Shown here piece after piece: positions 45,681-55,323 of a DNA stretch of 64,000 nt. Positions within the stretch are counted from its first letter, which is position 1; each line of letters starts with the position of its first letter. The DNA lies in contig NZ_CP007446.1 of NCBI RefSeq assembly GCF_000600005.1, forward strand, positions 124,001 to 188,000, given 5' to 3'. The stretch comes from Snodgrassella alvi wkB2. GTDB taxonomy: Bacteria; Pseudomonadota; Gammaproteobacteria; Burkholderiales; Neisseriaceae. A program made the position numbers and the translations under genes. The notes under the pieces were generated by a model that was not told where the DNA came from, did no database searches, and worked only from the letters and a program-made list of their open reading frames with translations.

Positions 45681-46125
45681 AAAATTATTAACCATTGATG
45701 AAAAAAAATATCCTATTGCATGGAGATTTAATTCTAAAGATTGCTTGCTATCTTTTGATGAAAAAAGACAGATTATTTTTCTTGATACGGAGGAATCTAG
45801 TAATTTTTGGGATGTGACATTCCCATTTAACCATTTAATGAAGATGCATTCGTCATTTTGTTCTGTTATAGAAAAAATTAATTTGGATTTTGATCATCCT
45901 AACGAATCTTCTTTATTTTTCAAAAATAAATTAACAGACATTTCATTTGCTTTTTTCTTTTGGGGGAAAAAAGCGAGTGCTATTGTACCAGTGGATATTT
46001 TTGTAAAATCATGGGATGATTTTTTTTACCCAAGTGATGAAACAAGTATTCTTTTAATTCCCAATGGAAATAAAATGATTTTCTCTTATGAAAAAACATT
46101 TTTTTACGCAAATATATCCTTTTGA
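45673..46125 (+). CDS. Immunity protein candidate (150 aa)
   Basis: I take the ATG at 45673, which overlaps the toxin end (ATGAATAA), rather than an earlier in-frame codon at 45652. Aromatic-rich acidic protein (KYPIAWRFNSKDCLLSFDEK, FWDVTFPFNHLMKMHSSF), no signal peptide, family unknown. Adjacent and overlapping position supports pairing with the preceding tail. Confidence 0.6.
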   Translation: MNKKLLTIDEKKYPIAWRFNSKDCLLSFDEKRQIIFLDTEESSNFWDVTFPFNHLMKMHSSFCSVIEKINLDFDHPNESSLFFKNKLTDISFAFFFWGKKASAIVPVDIFVKSWDDFFYPSDETSILLIPNGNKMIFSYEKTFFYANISF

Positions 46126-46289
46126 TAAAGATTCAGAAAATACCAGTTGCTGATGTTACCAACTTTATTTTAGCAGATTATAGTTAAGTAAAACTGCAAC
46201 CTGAGTGTAATAATCAATCTACTTACGTCCACCATTATACCCACAAAAAATTAATTGTTTAGACCAGCGAACAGAATAAATGCCCGTAG

Positions 46290-47351
46290 CACGTCACCCA
46301 AATCAAACAAGCACAGCGTGACGGCAACACCGACCAAACTGAACGCGACAACCTGTACCGCGAAATATTACGCACTCAGGGACGCCTGAACACCCAGTTC
46401 AAATACGACCGCAACAGCCGGCTGCAACGCAAACAGATACAGCGCAATCAGAATCCCATCCTGCCTGATATCCTCATCGAACGCAGCTACCAGTACGATA
46501 ACCTCGACCGATTGGTAAGCAAAAAACACAGCAAACACGGCCAGACCGATTACCGCTATGATCACACCGGCAGAATCGAAGGCTGCCGTAATCAGAGATA
46601 CTGGGAAACCCTGCAATACGATGCCGCTGCCAACCTGCTGGACAGCAAATACAGAGAAGACTACAGCAATCACAACCTGATTCGCTGTAACCAGCTCCTG
46701 CATTTCAGAGGACACCACTACCGCTACGACGAGCACGGCAGAACTGCCAGCAAACAGACCATCGGCACAACCCAGCACTACCGCTACGATGCTGAACACC
46801 GCCTGAGCGAAGTACGCATCGAACAAACAGGCCGCAGTCAGCGTTACGGCTACGTCTACGACGCCCTTGGCCGGCGTATCGAAAAACATCAGATAGACCG
46901 CGAAGGCCAACCCTACAACCGTATCCGCTTCCTGTGGGACGGGCTGCAGATGATTCAGGAAAGCAGCGCAGACAAACGGCAGAGCCTGTATCTGTATACC
47001 GATGAAGGCTGCTATGAACCGCTGGCGCGAATAGACAGAAACGGTAATCAGGAACAACACATCTACTACTTCCATACCGACCTGAACGGCATGCCGGAGG
47101 AACTGACGGATGAAGCCGGTGAAATCGTCTGGGAATGCTCATACCAGCTGTGGGGCAAACCGATACAGAAGATTGCCCATAGAGAGATACAACAGAACCT
47201 GAGGTATCAGGGACAGTATTTGGACAGAGAAACCGGACTGCACTACAATACTTTCAGGTACTATGATCCGGATACAGGAAGCTTTACCCAGCCCGCTCCT
47301 ATTGTGTTGCTAGGCAGCATTAATATGTATCAGTATGCTCCTGCTTGTTAA
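46290..47351 (+). pseudogene. Terminal Rhs core fragment with no toxin tail
   Basis: Rhs-like reading is open from 46290 (TQIKQAQRDGNTDQTERDN) after an in-frame stop. It continues through LVSKKHSKHGQTDYRYDHTG and [18 protein letters not shown]. There the junction is degraded: QPAPIVLLGSINMYQYAPAC and a TAA at 47349-47351. The catalytic-type DPxGL Asp and Gly are replaced, and no tail or immunity gene follows. It marks the downstream end of the array. 46126-46289 holds no gene. Confidence 0.75.
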
Positions 47352-47923
47352 ACTGAAACGACTCCTGGGTGATTTCCATATAATTCTAAAACTATTTTAT
47401 TCTCAAAATTAATATCAGACAGAATCTTTATCTTGTTATTAATAAACTCATTCCAGGAAAGTTATTAATAACAAGATTTATATCAATTTATGCTAAAGAG
47501 GTTTTTTGCATAACAGACTGACTAATATCCGATTATGCAATAATTTAAAAAAATAATTTAAATTAATTAGAAAAATTTAATTTTCTGATAAATTTCCTAA
47601 TACAAATATATAATATATTGTATTTAAATATAAATAATAATATATGAAAACATACACTAGTTAACATTATAATGTAATATTATATTTTCTATCTAAATTG
47701 CATAAATATGCAATTATAATTATGTTTATAAAATAATTTTAAAAATTTATTTTGCATTATTTGATTGGAAATGATATTATTCTTCCACGGTTGAGATTGG
47801 CATAAAACTATTCGAAGAAATAGATTATCCGAAAAGTTTATTTTTAAACTTTTATTTCTGAATCGTACTTTTTTATTAAATAATAGTTTATTCAAAATAT
47901 ATAATAACAAAGAGGAAAATTAA
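47352..47923. other. AT-rich spacer between the Rhs array and the lipase gene
   Basis: About 570 bp dominated by A/T with many short stops in all frames; no gene supported. TATAAT at 47902-47907 lies 16 nt before the lipase ribosome binding site but has no matching -35 box. Confidence 0.4.
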
Positions 47924-48829
47924 ATGATAAATTTAAAAAAACCAGCTAAACAAACTACTGTTAAAACAAAATATCCGCTTGTACTTGTACATGGTCTTTT
48001 TGGTTTTGACCGAATTATGGGATATCCCTACTTTTTTAATATCGCTGATTCTCTGAGAAAACTGGGATGTGAAGTTTTTACTGCAGCTGTTTCTGCTACC
48101 AATACGACTGAAGAGCGTGGTGAACAGTTACTGGTTGAAGTTAAAAATATTCTGAAAAAGACTGGTGCTCAAAAGGTAAATCTGATCGGACATAGTCAGG
48201 GTGCGCCTACCTGCCGTTATGTTGCTGCACTGCATCCGGAATTGGTGGGTTCTGTAACGTCTGTAAACGGGGTAAATTTTGGTTCTGAAATTGCAGATTT
48301 GATGCTGGATATCCTTTCAGGCAAGCTTGTTGGTGCTACTGCTGATCTGATTGTAGAGTCTTTTATGAAACTGATCAGTTTATTAAGTACTAAACCTTTA
48401 TTGCCTCAGGATTTTGAAGGTGCTCTGAAAAGTCTGTCAACTGAAGGCACTAATGCATTTAATAAAAAATATCCGCAAGGTCTGCCAAAAACATGGGGTG
48501 GTCAGGGTAAAGAGCTGGAAACTAATGGTGTTTATTATTATTCCTGGAGCGGTATTATTAAGTCAAACGTAATTAATGAAGGTTTGAATACTGTAGATCC
48601 ATCCCATGCTATCCTTATAGCATTAGGTGCGTTCTTCAAAAAAGAACGTAAGCAAAATGATGGTCTGGTTGGTCGTTATGCCACTCATCTGGGTAAAGTT
48701 ATTGGTTCTGATTACCAGATGGATCATTTAGATGCAATTAATCAGATTGCTGGTGCACATCCTACTAAACCGGATCCTGTAAGCATTTATCTGGATCATG
48801 CCGCACGGTTACAATCTAAAGGGCTGTAA
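47924..48829 (+). CDS. Class I triacylglycerol lipase without signal peptide
   Basis: Alpha/beta-hydrolase, 301 aa. Oxyanion segment [11 protein letters not shown] near residue 19, nucleophile elbow GHSQG (89-93, Ser91), then Asp246 in KQNDGLVG and His268 in MDHLDAIN complete the triad in the order of Pseudomonas/Burkholderia lipases. Those usually have a Sec signal and a Lif foldase; here there is neither, and the N-terminus is plain and basic. It stands alone with a strong ribosome binding site (AGAGGAAAA) and a terminator. Lying next to a T6SS effector array, it could be a T6SS lipase effector, though a cytoplasmic esterase role is equally open. Confidence 0.82.
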   Translation: MINLKKPAKQTTVKTKYPLVLVHGLFGFDRIMGYPYFFNIADSLRKLGCEVFTAAVSATNTTEERGEQLLVEVKNILKKTGAQKVNLIGHSQGAPTCRYVAALHPELVGSVTSVNGVNFGSEIADLMLDILSGKLVGATADLIVESFMKLISLLSTKPLLPQDFEGALKSLSTEGTNAFNKKYPQGLPKTWGGQGKELETNGVYYYSWSGIIKSNVINEGLNTVDPSHAILIALGAFFKKERKQNDGLVGRYATHLGKVIGSDYQMDHLDAINQIAGAHPTKPDPVSIYLDHAARLQSKGL

Positions 48830-48937
48830 TCTGAGGGAAGCTGTTTTATTTTAATAATAATAATAAATGTCATTCTGACAAAATCTGAATTATCTTGCCC
48901 GGCCTGATAATTATAATAATAGGGCTGTATACAAGTA

Positions 48938-48971
48938 CTGAATCCTGTTTTTTGCAGGATTCAGTTTTTTT
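48938..48971 (+). terminator. Intrinsic terminator after the lipase gene
   Basis: CTGAATCCTG (48938-48947) pairs with CAGGATTCAG (48955-48964), loop of 7, followed by seven T. The remaining ~230 bp to the autotransporter are AT-rich with no gene. Confidence 0.85.
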
Positions 48972-49202
48972 ATATAAAACTATTGTGTGTATTTATATTA
49001 TATATGCATTATATAAATATATTTAGTTATGAATACACTTTATAATTTAAATGAATAAATTAATACAACAGAATTATAAGGCAAAAGTGTAATTAAATTC
49101 ATTATATGATAAAAAATAATTTAATTTTAATAAACAAATATTAACTTAATTTATAAATATTGTGATATTATTTTTTTTATTTGTGTTAAAAGGTTAATTT
49201 AT

Positions 49203-51683
49203 ATGATGAAATCAATACACCCGCCGTTAAAGTTAAAAACTATTCTGCTAGTTGTTTTGGGATCATTGTCGGCTTATAGTGTAGCTGCTAATACTTGTCA
49301 TGCTATAGACGGATGTAAGGTGCCAGATCCGGAAAATAATAAAATTATTATTACAGCTGATCAATATTATAATGGCATTCCTACTGAGAGTGAATTTAAA
49401 GAGTTGTTTACTGGAGCTCCCGGAGAAGATGGTCAAAGACTATCGATGTTCCGGATTCATGAATCAAATAATGCTGCACAATCATTAACGGCAGAATTTT
49501 CTCCAAATACTGAAATTACAATAGATACATCGTATTTAAATAATAAAAAGTACGGAGATCATCGGGAGGATATAGACCATATAGGTGTCAGTTTTGAATC
49601 TGAAACGGGCAATGCACGGTTTGTGATGCCTAAGGGTGTTCATTTTAGCTTGCAGGGGCAGCCGAAAGAATTTGACGAAGGTATTACAGGAATTGAACTT
49701 AGCGGAGGGCTATTGGATTCGCAGGCTGATTTTACTATCTCTGCTCCTCATTCTGATGCATATTATATAGCGGCTACTGGGGCTGGTACAGCTGCCAGCA
49801 CAGCGAATATTCATGATTCAGAAATAAAGTTAGATAAAGATAGTGATTATTCATCTGCAATTTCTATAGAAGTTTCGGATAATAATAATGCACTCGTCAA
49901 TGTCAATAATATGAAAATACAAGGTGATGGATATATTAATTTTGGCATAGATATAGTGAATCAGAGTCCAGAGAATCATGCTGTTGCCAATGTTAGCAAC
50001 ACAGAAATAAATCTTACTAATCCGCTCAGTTCAGGTTTTTATCTGAATAACGGAAGTGAAGTAAATGTTAAAAATAGTACTATAAAGTCAGGTATTGGCA
50101 TTATGCTGGCAACTACTCAGGCGGAAGCGGATAAACATACATTTACAATTAAAGACAGTAAGTTAATCGGGCAGGATGCTTTACTGGGTGTCAATGATCA
50201 TCGTTATTATATTGAAGATGCTGAGGATGATGATGCTATAGGAGATGAGCAGGTTGCTGCATTACAGCCATTTACTTTAACTGCGGATCATTCTCAATTG
50301 GCAGGACGTATTTATATTGATCAGGATCCGAAGCGGGCACCTGAAATAACTTTTAATCTGAATAATGGTTCTTCATGGACAATCAATGGTGATAGTGTCC
50401 TGGATGAGCTGAATATTCATGATTCAGTTGTTTCTTTCAGTCAGGGTGGTAAATTTAAAACTCTGACAATAAATGGCGATTTAAATGGTAGCAATAGTCT
50501 GTTTAATATGAATACCAGTCTGGCCGATGGACAATCTGATAAGATTAAAATTCATGGTCAGGTTCATGGTGAACATAAAATCAGTGTGGCAGATAGTCGT
50601 AAACAGCCCAAAAAACCGAATATTCAGATAACTTTGGTTGAGTCTGAAGGTGGTGACGGATCATTCTCTATGGTTCAGAATTATGTTGATATTGGCAGAT
50701 ATCGCTATTTCTTCCATCAGGACGGAAATGACTGGATTCTGAGTAATGATAATGGTGCCGCATCAGCCGGAGGCGGTCATTATGGCCCCCGGCATGAAAT
50801 CAGTGATTTTGCCAATTCACTTATCAGTATGCGTCAGGCGGCCAGCCAGTTTGTATATCAGATGCAAAAACCTTTAAATGCACGCTTCAACAGTCTGAAA
50901 AATGAGTCACATGTTAATAATATGTGGTTGGACAGTAATTATACCAATACTCATTTTGACAGTACTGGCTCAAGCTATGGGTTGACTACCTCTGGTTTTA
51001 AGCAAAAATCATATAGTTTGCAATTAGGTTATGATCATTTGTTACCGTTGGGTAATGACGGTAATCAGACTTATTTGGGTGCTTTTGTGGGGCAAGGGCA
51101 TTCTAGTGTAGATTTTAATGGTAATTATAAGGACGGTAATCTGAAAGCACTTACTACTGGTGTTTATGTCGGCTGGTATAATACAGCAGGCTGGTTTGCC
51201 GATGCGGCTTATCGTTATAGCCATCTGAAAGCTAATGCCAACAAAATGGATAAGGCTACATGGCATAGTAATAGTCTGAGTGTTGATGCGGGTAAAGATT
51301 TCAGCCTTTCTGATAAATTGGTAATCACACCTAAAGCTGGTATAACTGCCGGTCGTTTATCCGGTGATGATTATACGAAGAGTACGACTTTTTATCGTAG
51401 TCAGTTAGGTGCGGCAGTTAAAACTACTCTGGCACTGAATAAGGTGAATCTGCATCCGTATGCAGGTGCTTACTGGTTACATGATAAAAACAGTTTGGGA
51501 CATGCTATTGTTGATGATAGCAATATGCGTATAACCGGAGCTGGTAACAGTGGTCTGTATGAAGCAGGGCTGGGTGTGGATTTTAATTCAAATAATCACG
51601 CTGATTTCAAGCTTGATTATGCGAGCGGGCAGCATACAGAGCAGAAATTCGGCATTAATTTTAATTATCGCTATTCCTGGTAA
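49203..51683 (+). CDS. Autotransporter (type Va), adhesin-like passenger
   Basis: 826 aa. Signal peptide with core TILLVVLGSLSAYSVAANT, then a passenger of about 500 residues with beta-helix-like repeats rich in Asn/Asp/Ser (NNALVNVNNMKIQGDGYINF, AVANVSNTEINLTNPL), a pertactin-type end (about 430-520), and a C-terminal 12-strand autotransporter barrel (about 560-826) ending in the aromatic FNYRYSW needed for BAM recognition. One Cys pair sits right after the signal cleavage site (TCHAIDGCK). Likely a surface adhesin for host colonisation; no protease triad seen. Single-gene unit. Confidence 0.88.
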   Translation: MMKSIHPPLKLKTILLVVLGSLSAYSVAANTCHAIDGCKVPDPENNKIIITADQYYNGIPTESEFKELFTGAPGEDGQRLSMFRIHESNNAAQSLTAEFSPNTEITIDTSYLNNKKYGDHREDIDHIGVSFESETGNARFVMPKGVHFSLQGQPKEFDEGITGIELSGGLLDSQADFTISAPHSDAYYIAATGAGTAASTANIHDSEIKLDKDSDYSSAISIEVSDNNNALVNVNNMKIQGDGYINFGIDIVNQSPENHAVANVSNTEINLTNPLSSGFYLNNGSEVNVKNSTIKSGIGIMLATTQAEADKHTFTIKDSKLIGQDALLGVNDHRYYIEDAEDDDAIGDEQVAALQPFTLTADHSQLAGRIYIDQDPKRAPEITFNLNNGSSWTINGDSVLDELNIHDSVVSFSQGGKFKTLTINGDLNGSNSLFNMNTSLADGQSDKIKIHGQVHGEHKISVADSRKQPKKPNIQITLVESEGGDGSFSMVQNYVDIGRYRYFFHQDGNDWILSNDNGAASAGGGHYGPRHEISDFANSLISMRQAASQFVYQMQKPLNARFNSLKNESHVNNMWLDSNYTNTHFDSTGSSYGLTTSGFKQKSYSLQLGYDHLLPLGNDGNQTYLGAFVGQGHSSVDFNGNYKDGNLKALTTGVYVGWYNTAGWFADAAYRYSHLKANANKMDKATWHSNSLSVDAGKDFSLSDKLVITPKAGITAGRLSGDDYTKSTTFYRSQLGAAVKTTLALNKVNLHPYAGAYWLHDKNSLGHAIVDDSNMRITGAGNSGLYEAGLGVDFNSNNHADFKLDYASGQHTEQKFGINFNYRYSW

Positions 51684-51700
51684 TTATGCTGAATTTTGTC

Positions 51701-51730
51701 AATGCGCCGGTTTTACCCGGCGCATTTTTT
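51701..51730 (+). terminator. Terminator between autotransporter and pgl
   Basis: AATGCGCCGG (51701-51710) and CCGGCGCATT (51717-51726) form a perfect 10-bp GC-rich stem followed by T6. It separates the convergent genes and abuts the pgl stop at 51729. Confidence 0.85.
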
Positions 51731-52433
51731 ATTGAGCCAGATAAATCTGTAATGGTAGTTTCTGTTGATGCAAAACAGCTCTGATTGGCATATCGTTACT
51801 ATTGATTCCGGCCAGTGCCTGTTGTAGTACCTGTTGTTGTTTTTTGCCGGAAAGTTGCAGATATAAATGTTTACTGTTTAATATTACCGGTAAAGTCAGG
51901 GAAATACGATCATGCGGTGCAGTCAGGGGTTTCATGTCTATTACCATTCTCTCAGAGTGCATATCCAGGCCTTTGGATAAATTTTCAGCATGAGGAAAAA
52001 GTGATGCAGTATGCCCGTCGTCTCCCATGCCTAATACCAGTACATCTATGGGTAAGGGTAATAGTTGCTCCAGACGTGCCTGAATTTCATCCACACCATC
52101 ATATGGATTTTCAGCTACAGTTTTTAGGCTGATAAAGTGTGCTGCTTTAGCTTTATTTTGTAGTAAATGGGTATGAATCAGCCGTTCGTTGCTGTCTTCG
52201 TGGTGTTTATCAACCCAGCGCTCGTCCACGAGAGTAATATAAACTTTCTCCCATGCCAGTTGCGCTTTGCTTAGTATCTGAAACAGCTCTACCGGATTCG
52301 GACCGCCTGAAACGGCAAGAGAAGCGCAATCGCGCAGATTAATTGCATTTTGCAGGTTGGCAATAATAGCTGTAGCCAGAGCTGTATTCATCGCAATAGG
52401 TGTGTCATAAAGATGTAACTGATACATGTTCAT
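51729..52433 (-). CDS. pgl: 6-phosphogluconolactonase
   Basis: Hydrolyses 6-phosphogluconolactone in the oxidative pentose phosphate pathway. 234 aa, family length. Seen: LAVSGGPNPVELFQILSKAQ (sugar-phosphate loop), VYITLVDERWV with the DERWV signature, VLVLGMGDDGHTASLFPHAE (the GMG-DGHTASLFP motif), and PLTAPHDRISLTLPVI. AGGAGATGAAC is the ribosome binding site before the ATG at 52433 (SD GGAGA). Stands alone on the minus strand. Confidence 0.92.
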   Translation of the reverse strand: MNMYQLHLYDTPIAMNTALATAIIANLQNAINLRDCASLAVSGGPNPVELFQILSKAQLAWEKVYITLVDERWVDKHHEDSNERLIHTHLLQNKAKAAHFISLKTVAENPYDGVDEIQARLEQLLPLPIDVLVLGMGDDGHTASLFPHAENLSKGLDMHSERMVIDMKPLTAPHDRISLTLPVILNSKHLYLQLSGKKQQQVLQQALAGINSNDMPIRAVLHQQKLPLQIYLAQ

Positions 52434-53063
52434 CTCCTGAAAGATATATCTGGGTTTTATTGGTGATACAGCGATAAGGTTGTTAAATTTTATATTAAAA
52501 TTATTATTCGCTGGTAATGGGTTAATGAGTTGTATTTCAATGTAATTTTTGTTAAAACAAATAATAGACTGTTGGTATTTTCGTATGCGCTAACGGATAT
52601 GGTATAGGCTGACGGTTAATATTTTATTGTTATTTTTATGCTATTTCAATAAATAATAAAGAAATATATATTCGATATTGGCTGTTTATAGATTGCTACG
52701 GATAAATTTATGTTCAGGTGTGCTCTTCTGTTTAGCTGATATCAGAAATGTTGCTATCGTTAATTTATCCGGGCAGGTTTATGTGCTTTGGTTACAGTTT
52801 GGTAATAATTTATTTCTTTGGGATGATGTTTAAAGTTTTTGCTGCCGGATGGTGTTAAGTTATTGCTGCTGGTTGAAGAAATTTGTTATGACAATATGGG
52901 ATTGCTGTAACTGAATCAGGTGTTTTAGATGTCAAACTGGCTGTTTTGACTTAAAATAGGCGGTTATTTTTAATTTTTTATTGCCTGAATTTTATACTAT
53001 GCTCAATGGTGTCAGGCGGGCAGTTGTTTGTTGATAACAATTGCATATAGTATGAGGATGCAT
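52434..53063. other. Long intergenic region upstream of lysS and pgl
   Basis: About 630 bp between divergent pgl and lysS. All frames are broken; I see no gene or clear remnant. It should hold both promoters; the best candidate is the lysS promoter near 52946. Confidence 0.4.
52946..52974 (+). promoter_or_regulatory. Candidate sigma-70 promoter for lysS
   Basis: TTGACT (52946-52951), 17-bp spacer, TTTAAT (52969-52974): 5/6 matches at both boxes with ideal spacing, about 90 nt before the lysS start at 53064. Confidence 0.5.
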
Positions 53064-54587
53064 ATGAGTGAACAGCAGAATGCGCCGGTAGCTGCCGCGC
53101 AAGAAGAACAACTGGATGAAAACCAGATTATGGCACACCGCCGTGAGAAGTTGACGGCGATTCGTGCTGAGGGAATTGCTTTTCCAAATGATTTTAAACG
53201 AGATGCTTTTGCTGGAGATTTGCATCAGCTTTATGATGAGTTTGATAAGGATGTGCTGGCAGAAAAGGCAATTCCGGTAAAAGTTGCCGGACGTATTATG
53301 CTGAAACGTCATATGGGTAAAGCCAGCTTCGCGACTATTCAGGATATGACCGGCCGTATTCAGCTGTATATCAACAATCAGGGTGTTGGTGAGCAAGTTC
53401 ATGATACATTCAAGCACTGGGATTTGGGTGATATTGTGGGTGCTGAAGGTGAACTGATGAAAACCAATCACGGTGAGCTTACGGTACGGGTGTCTGGTCT
53501 GCGGTTGCTGACTAAGTCTTTGCGACCATTACCTGATAAGTTTCACGGTTTAGCTGATCAGGAGCAGAAATATCGCCAGCGCTATGTAGATTTAATTACC
53601 AATGAGCAAACGCGTGACACTTTTGTGAAACGGAGTCGGATTATTCAGGCGATACGGAATGTGATGGTAGGTGAGCGCTATCTGGAGGTGGAAACACCGA
53701 TGATGCATCCGATTCCGGGCGGAGCTACAGCAAAGCCGTTTGTCACGCATCATAATGCTCTGGATATGGATTTATTTTTACGTGTGGCACCTGAGCTTTA
53801 TCTGAAACGGCTGGTTGTGGGTGGTCTGGAGCGTGTGTTTGAAATTAACCGTAATTTCCGCAATGAGGGCATGAGTACACGCCATAATCCGGAATTCACG
53901 ATGATGGAATTCTATGAGGCTTATGGTGATTACCAGCGTATGATGGACATGACAGAAAAGGTAATCCGTGCTGCTGCTATTGAGGCAACAGGCAGTGCGG
54001 TGGTGAGTTATAACGGTAAGGAGGTAGATTTAAGCCAGCCGTTTGCTCGTATGACTATTGTAGAAGCAATTAAATATTTTAATCCGCAGTATACGGATGA
54101 ACAGCTGACGGATGAAGCCTGGCTGAAGGCTGAAATTAAAAAACTGGGCGGAGCTTTACCTATGGCTCAGGGTCTGGGCAGTTTGCAGCTGGCTTTATTT
54201 GAGGAGTGCGCGGAAGCGCAATTATGGCAGCCTACATTTATTGTGGATTATCCGGTAGAAGTATCACCACTGGCACGTGCATCGGATACTAAACCGGGTT
54301 TAACCGAGCGTTTCGAGTTGTTTGTGGTCGGACGCGAACTGGCTAACGGCTATTCGGAATTAAATGATCCTGAAGATCAGGCTGCGCGTTTCAAAGCGCA
54401 GGTAGCACAGCTGGATGCTGGTGATGATGAAGCAATGCATTACGATGCAGATTATATTCGTGCTATGGAATATGGTTTACCGCCAACCGGCGGCTGCGGT
54501 ATTGGCATGGATCGTCTGATTATGCTGCTGACAGATGCTCAAACAATACGTGATGTTATTCTGTTTCCGCAAATGCGTTTAGAGTAG
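53064..54587 (+). CDS. lysS: Lysyl-tRNA synthetase, class II
   Basis: Charges tRNA-Lys. 507 aa. N-terminal OB-fold anticodon-binding domain (about 60-160, [20 protein letters not shown]). The class II catalytic core follows, with motif 2 [19 protein letters not shown] and motif 3 [14 protein letters not shown] chose ATG 53064 (MSEQQNAP) because GAGGAT lies just upstream; several in-frame start codons precede it. A terminator hairpin follows. Confidence 0.96.
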   Translation: MSEQQNAPVAAAQEEQLDENQIMAHRREKLTAIRAEGIAFPNDFKRDAFAGDLHQLYDEFDKDVLAEKAIPVKVAGRIMLKRHMGKASFATIQDMTGRIQLYINNQGVGEQVHDTFKHWDLGDIVGAEGELMKTNHGELTVRVSGLRLLTKSLRPLPDKFHGLADQEQKYRQRYVDLITNEQTRDTFVKRSRIIQAIRNVMVGERYLEVETPMMHPIPGGATAKPFVTHHNALDMDLFLRVAPELYLKRLVVGGLERVFEINRNFRNEGMSTRHNPEFTMMEFYEAYGDYQRMMDMTEKVIRAAAIEATGSAVVSYNGKEVDLSQPFARMTIVEAIKYFNPQYTDEQLTDEAWLKAEIKKLGGALPMAQGLGSLQLALFEECAEAQLWQPTFIVDYPVEVSPLARASDTKPGLTERFELFVVGRELANGYSELNDPEDQAARFKAQVAQLDAGDDEAMHYDADYIRAMEYGLPPTGGCGIGMDRLIMLLTDAQTIRDVILFPQMRLE

Positions 54588-54610
54588 TGAGAATCGTCTT
54601 TCTGTAATTT

Positions 54611-54650
54611 AAAAGCCGCCAGATTAATTCTGTGCGGCTTTTGGTTTTGT
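54611..54650 (+). terminator. Terminator after lysS
   Basis: AAAAGCCGC (54611-54619) pairs with GCGGCTTTT (54634-54642), then GGTTTTGTT. The flanking A and T runs make it usable in both directions for the convergent lysS and fxsA. Confidence 0.8.
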
Positions 54651-54657
54651 TATTCGG

Positions 54658-55116
54658 TTATTTATGCGGAAGATTTGATTGTGTGCCGGAGTGAGCTGTT
54701 TGTTCGTTATCGGTTTCTACAGTGTACTCACCCTCGATAATGTCCCCCTGTTCCGGTTGTGTTGAACGGGAGAAGGATTGGGTTGTGCCGGTCAGAGGCT
54801 TGCCGCTAATAGGTAGTAATAACAAGGCAGCAAATATATCTGAGACAAATCCGGGGCTAATAAGCATGATGGAGGCGAATATGTAGCGCACTGGCCATAA
54901 TAGCTGGTAAAGCGATACATTGTTGCCAGTTCGAATGGTAGCCATTGCAAGAAATAAGCCGGACACGCCAATATTACGCAGCATGAAAATACCGCAGACA
55001 ATTGACAGTAAGATGATAAGCAGTGTCCAGCCGCCACCAATCAGATTGCTAACCAGAATAATGGAAAGGACTTCCAGTACTGCCAGTATCGGTAATGCCC
55101 AACCTATGTAACGCAT
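54658..55116 (-). CDS. fxsA: FxsA family membrane protein
   Basis: 152-aa inner-membrane protein with three to four hydrophobic helices (ALPILAVLEVLSIILVSNLI, WTLLIILLSIVCGIFMLRNI, ASIMLISPGFVSDIFAALLL) and a soluble acidic tail. FxsA in E. coli reduces F-plasmid exclusion of phage T7; its core cellular role is unsettled. The conserved SPGFVSDIFA motif and length fit the family. Confidence 0.88.
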   Translation of the reverse strand: MRYIGWALPILAVLEVLSIILVSNLIGGGWTLLIILLSIVCGIFMLRNIGVSGLFLAMATIRTGNNVSLYQLLWPVRYIFASIMLISPGFVSDIFAALLLLPISGKPLTGTTQSFSRSTQPEQGDIIEGEYTVETDNEQTAHSGTQSNLPHK

Positions 55117-55323
55117 GTAAGTTACCCTTTTAAGCTATAACATTTTTAACAGATGGTTGCAGGATCGAAGAATTCAATATAGCAGTTGTGAAATGGATTT
55201 CTCTGCCTGTCTGAAAAGAGGGGCTTACTAGTCAATGAGGCAGGAAAAGCTATGTTAATATCAAGCTAAGATTAGCTAAACAAGTTATGCTATACAGATT
55301 CTTGTTAAGATTTTGGTAAATCA

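Noticed and set aside
32045-47351. Treating the cassettes as an integron-like array with attC sites
   Set aside because: No integrase and no conserved recombination site between modules; the only shared DNA is Rhs core coding sequence, so homologous recombination explains the layout.
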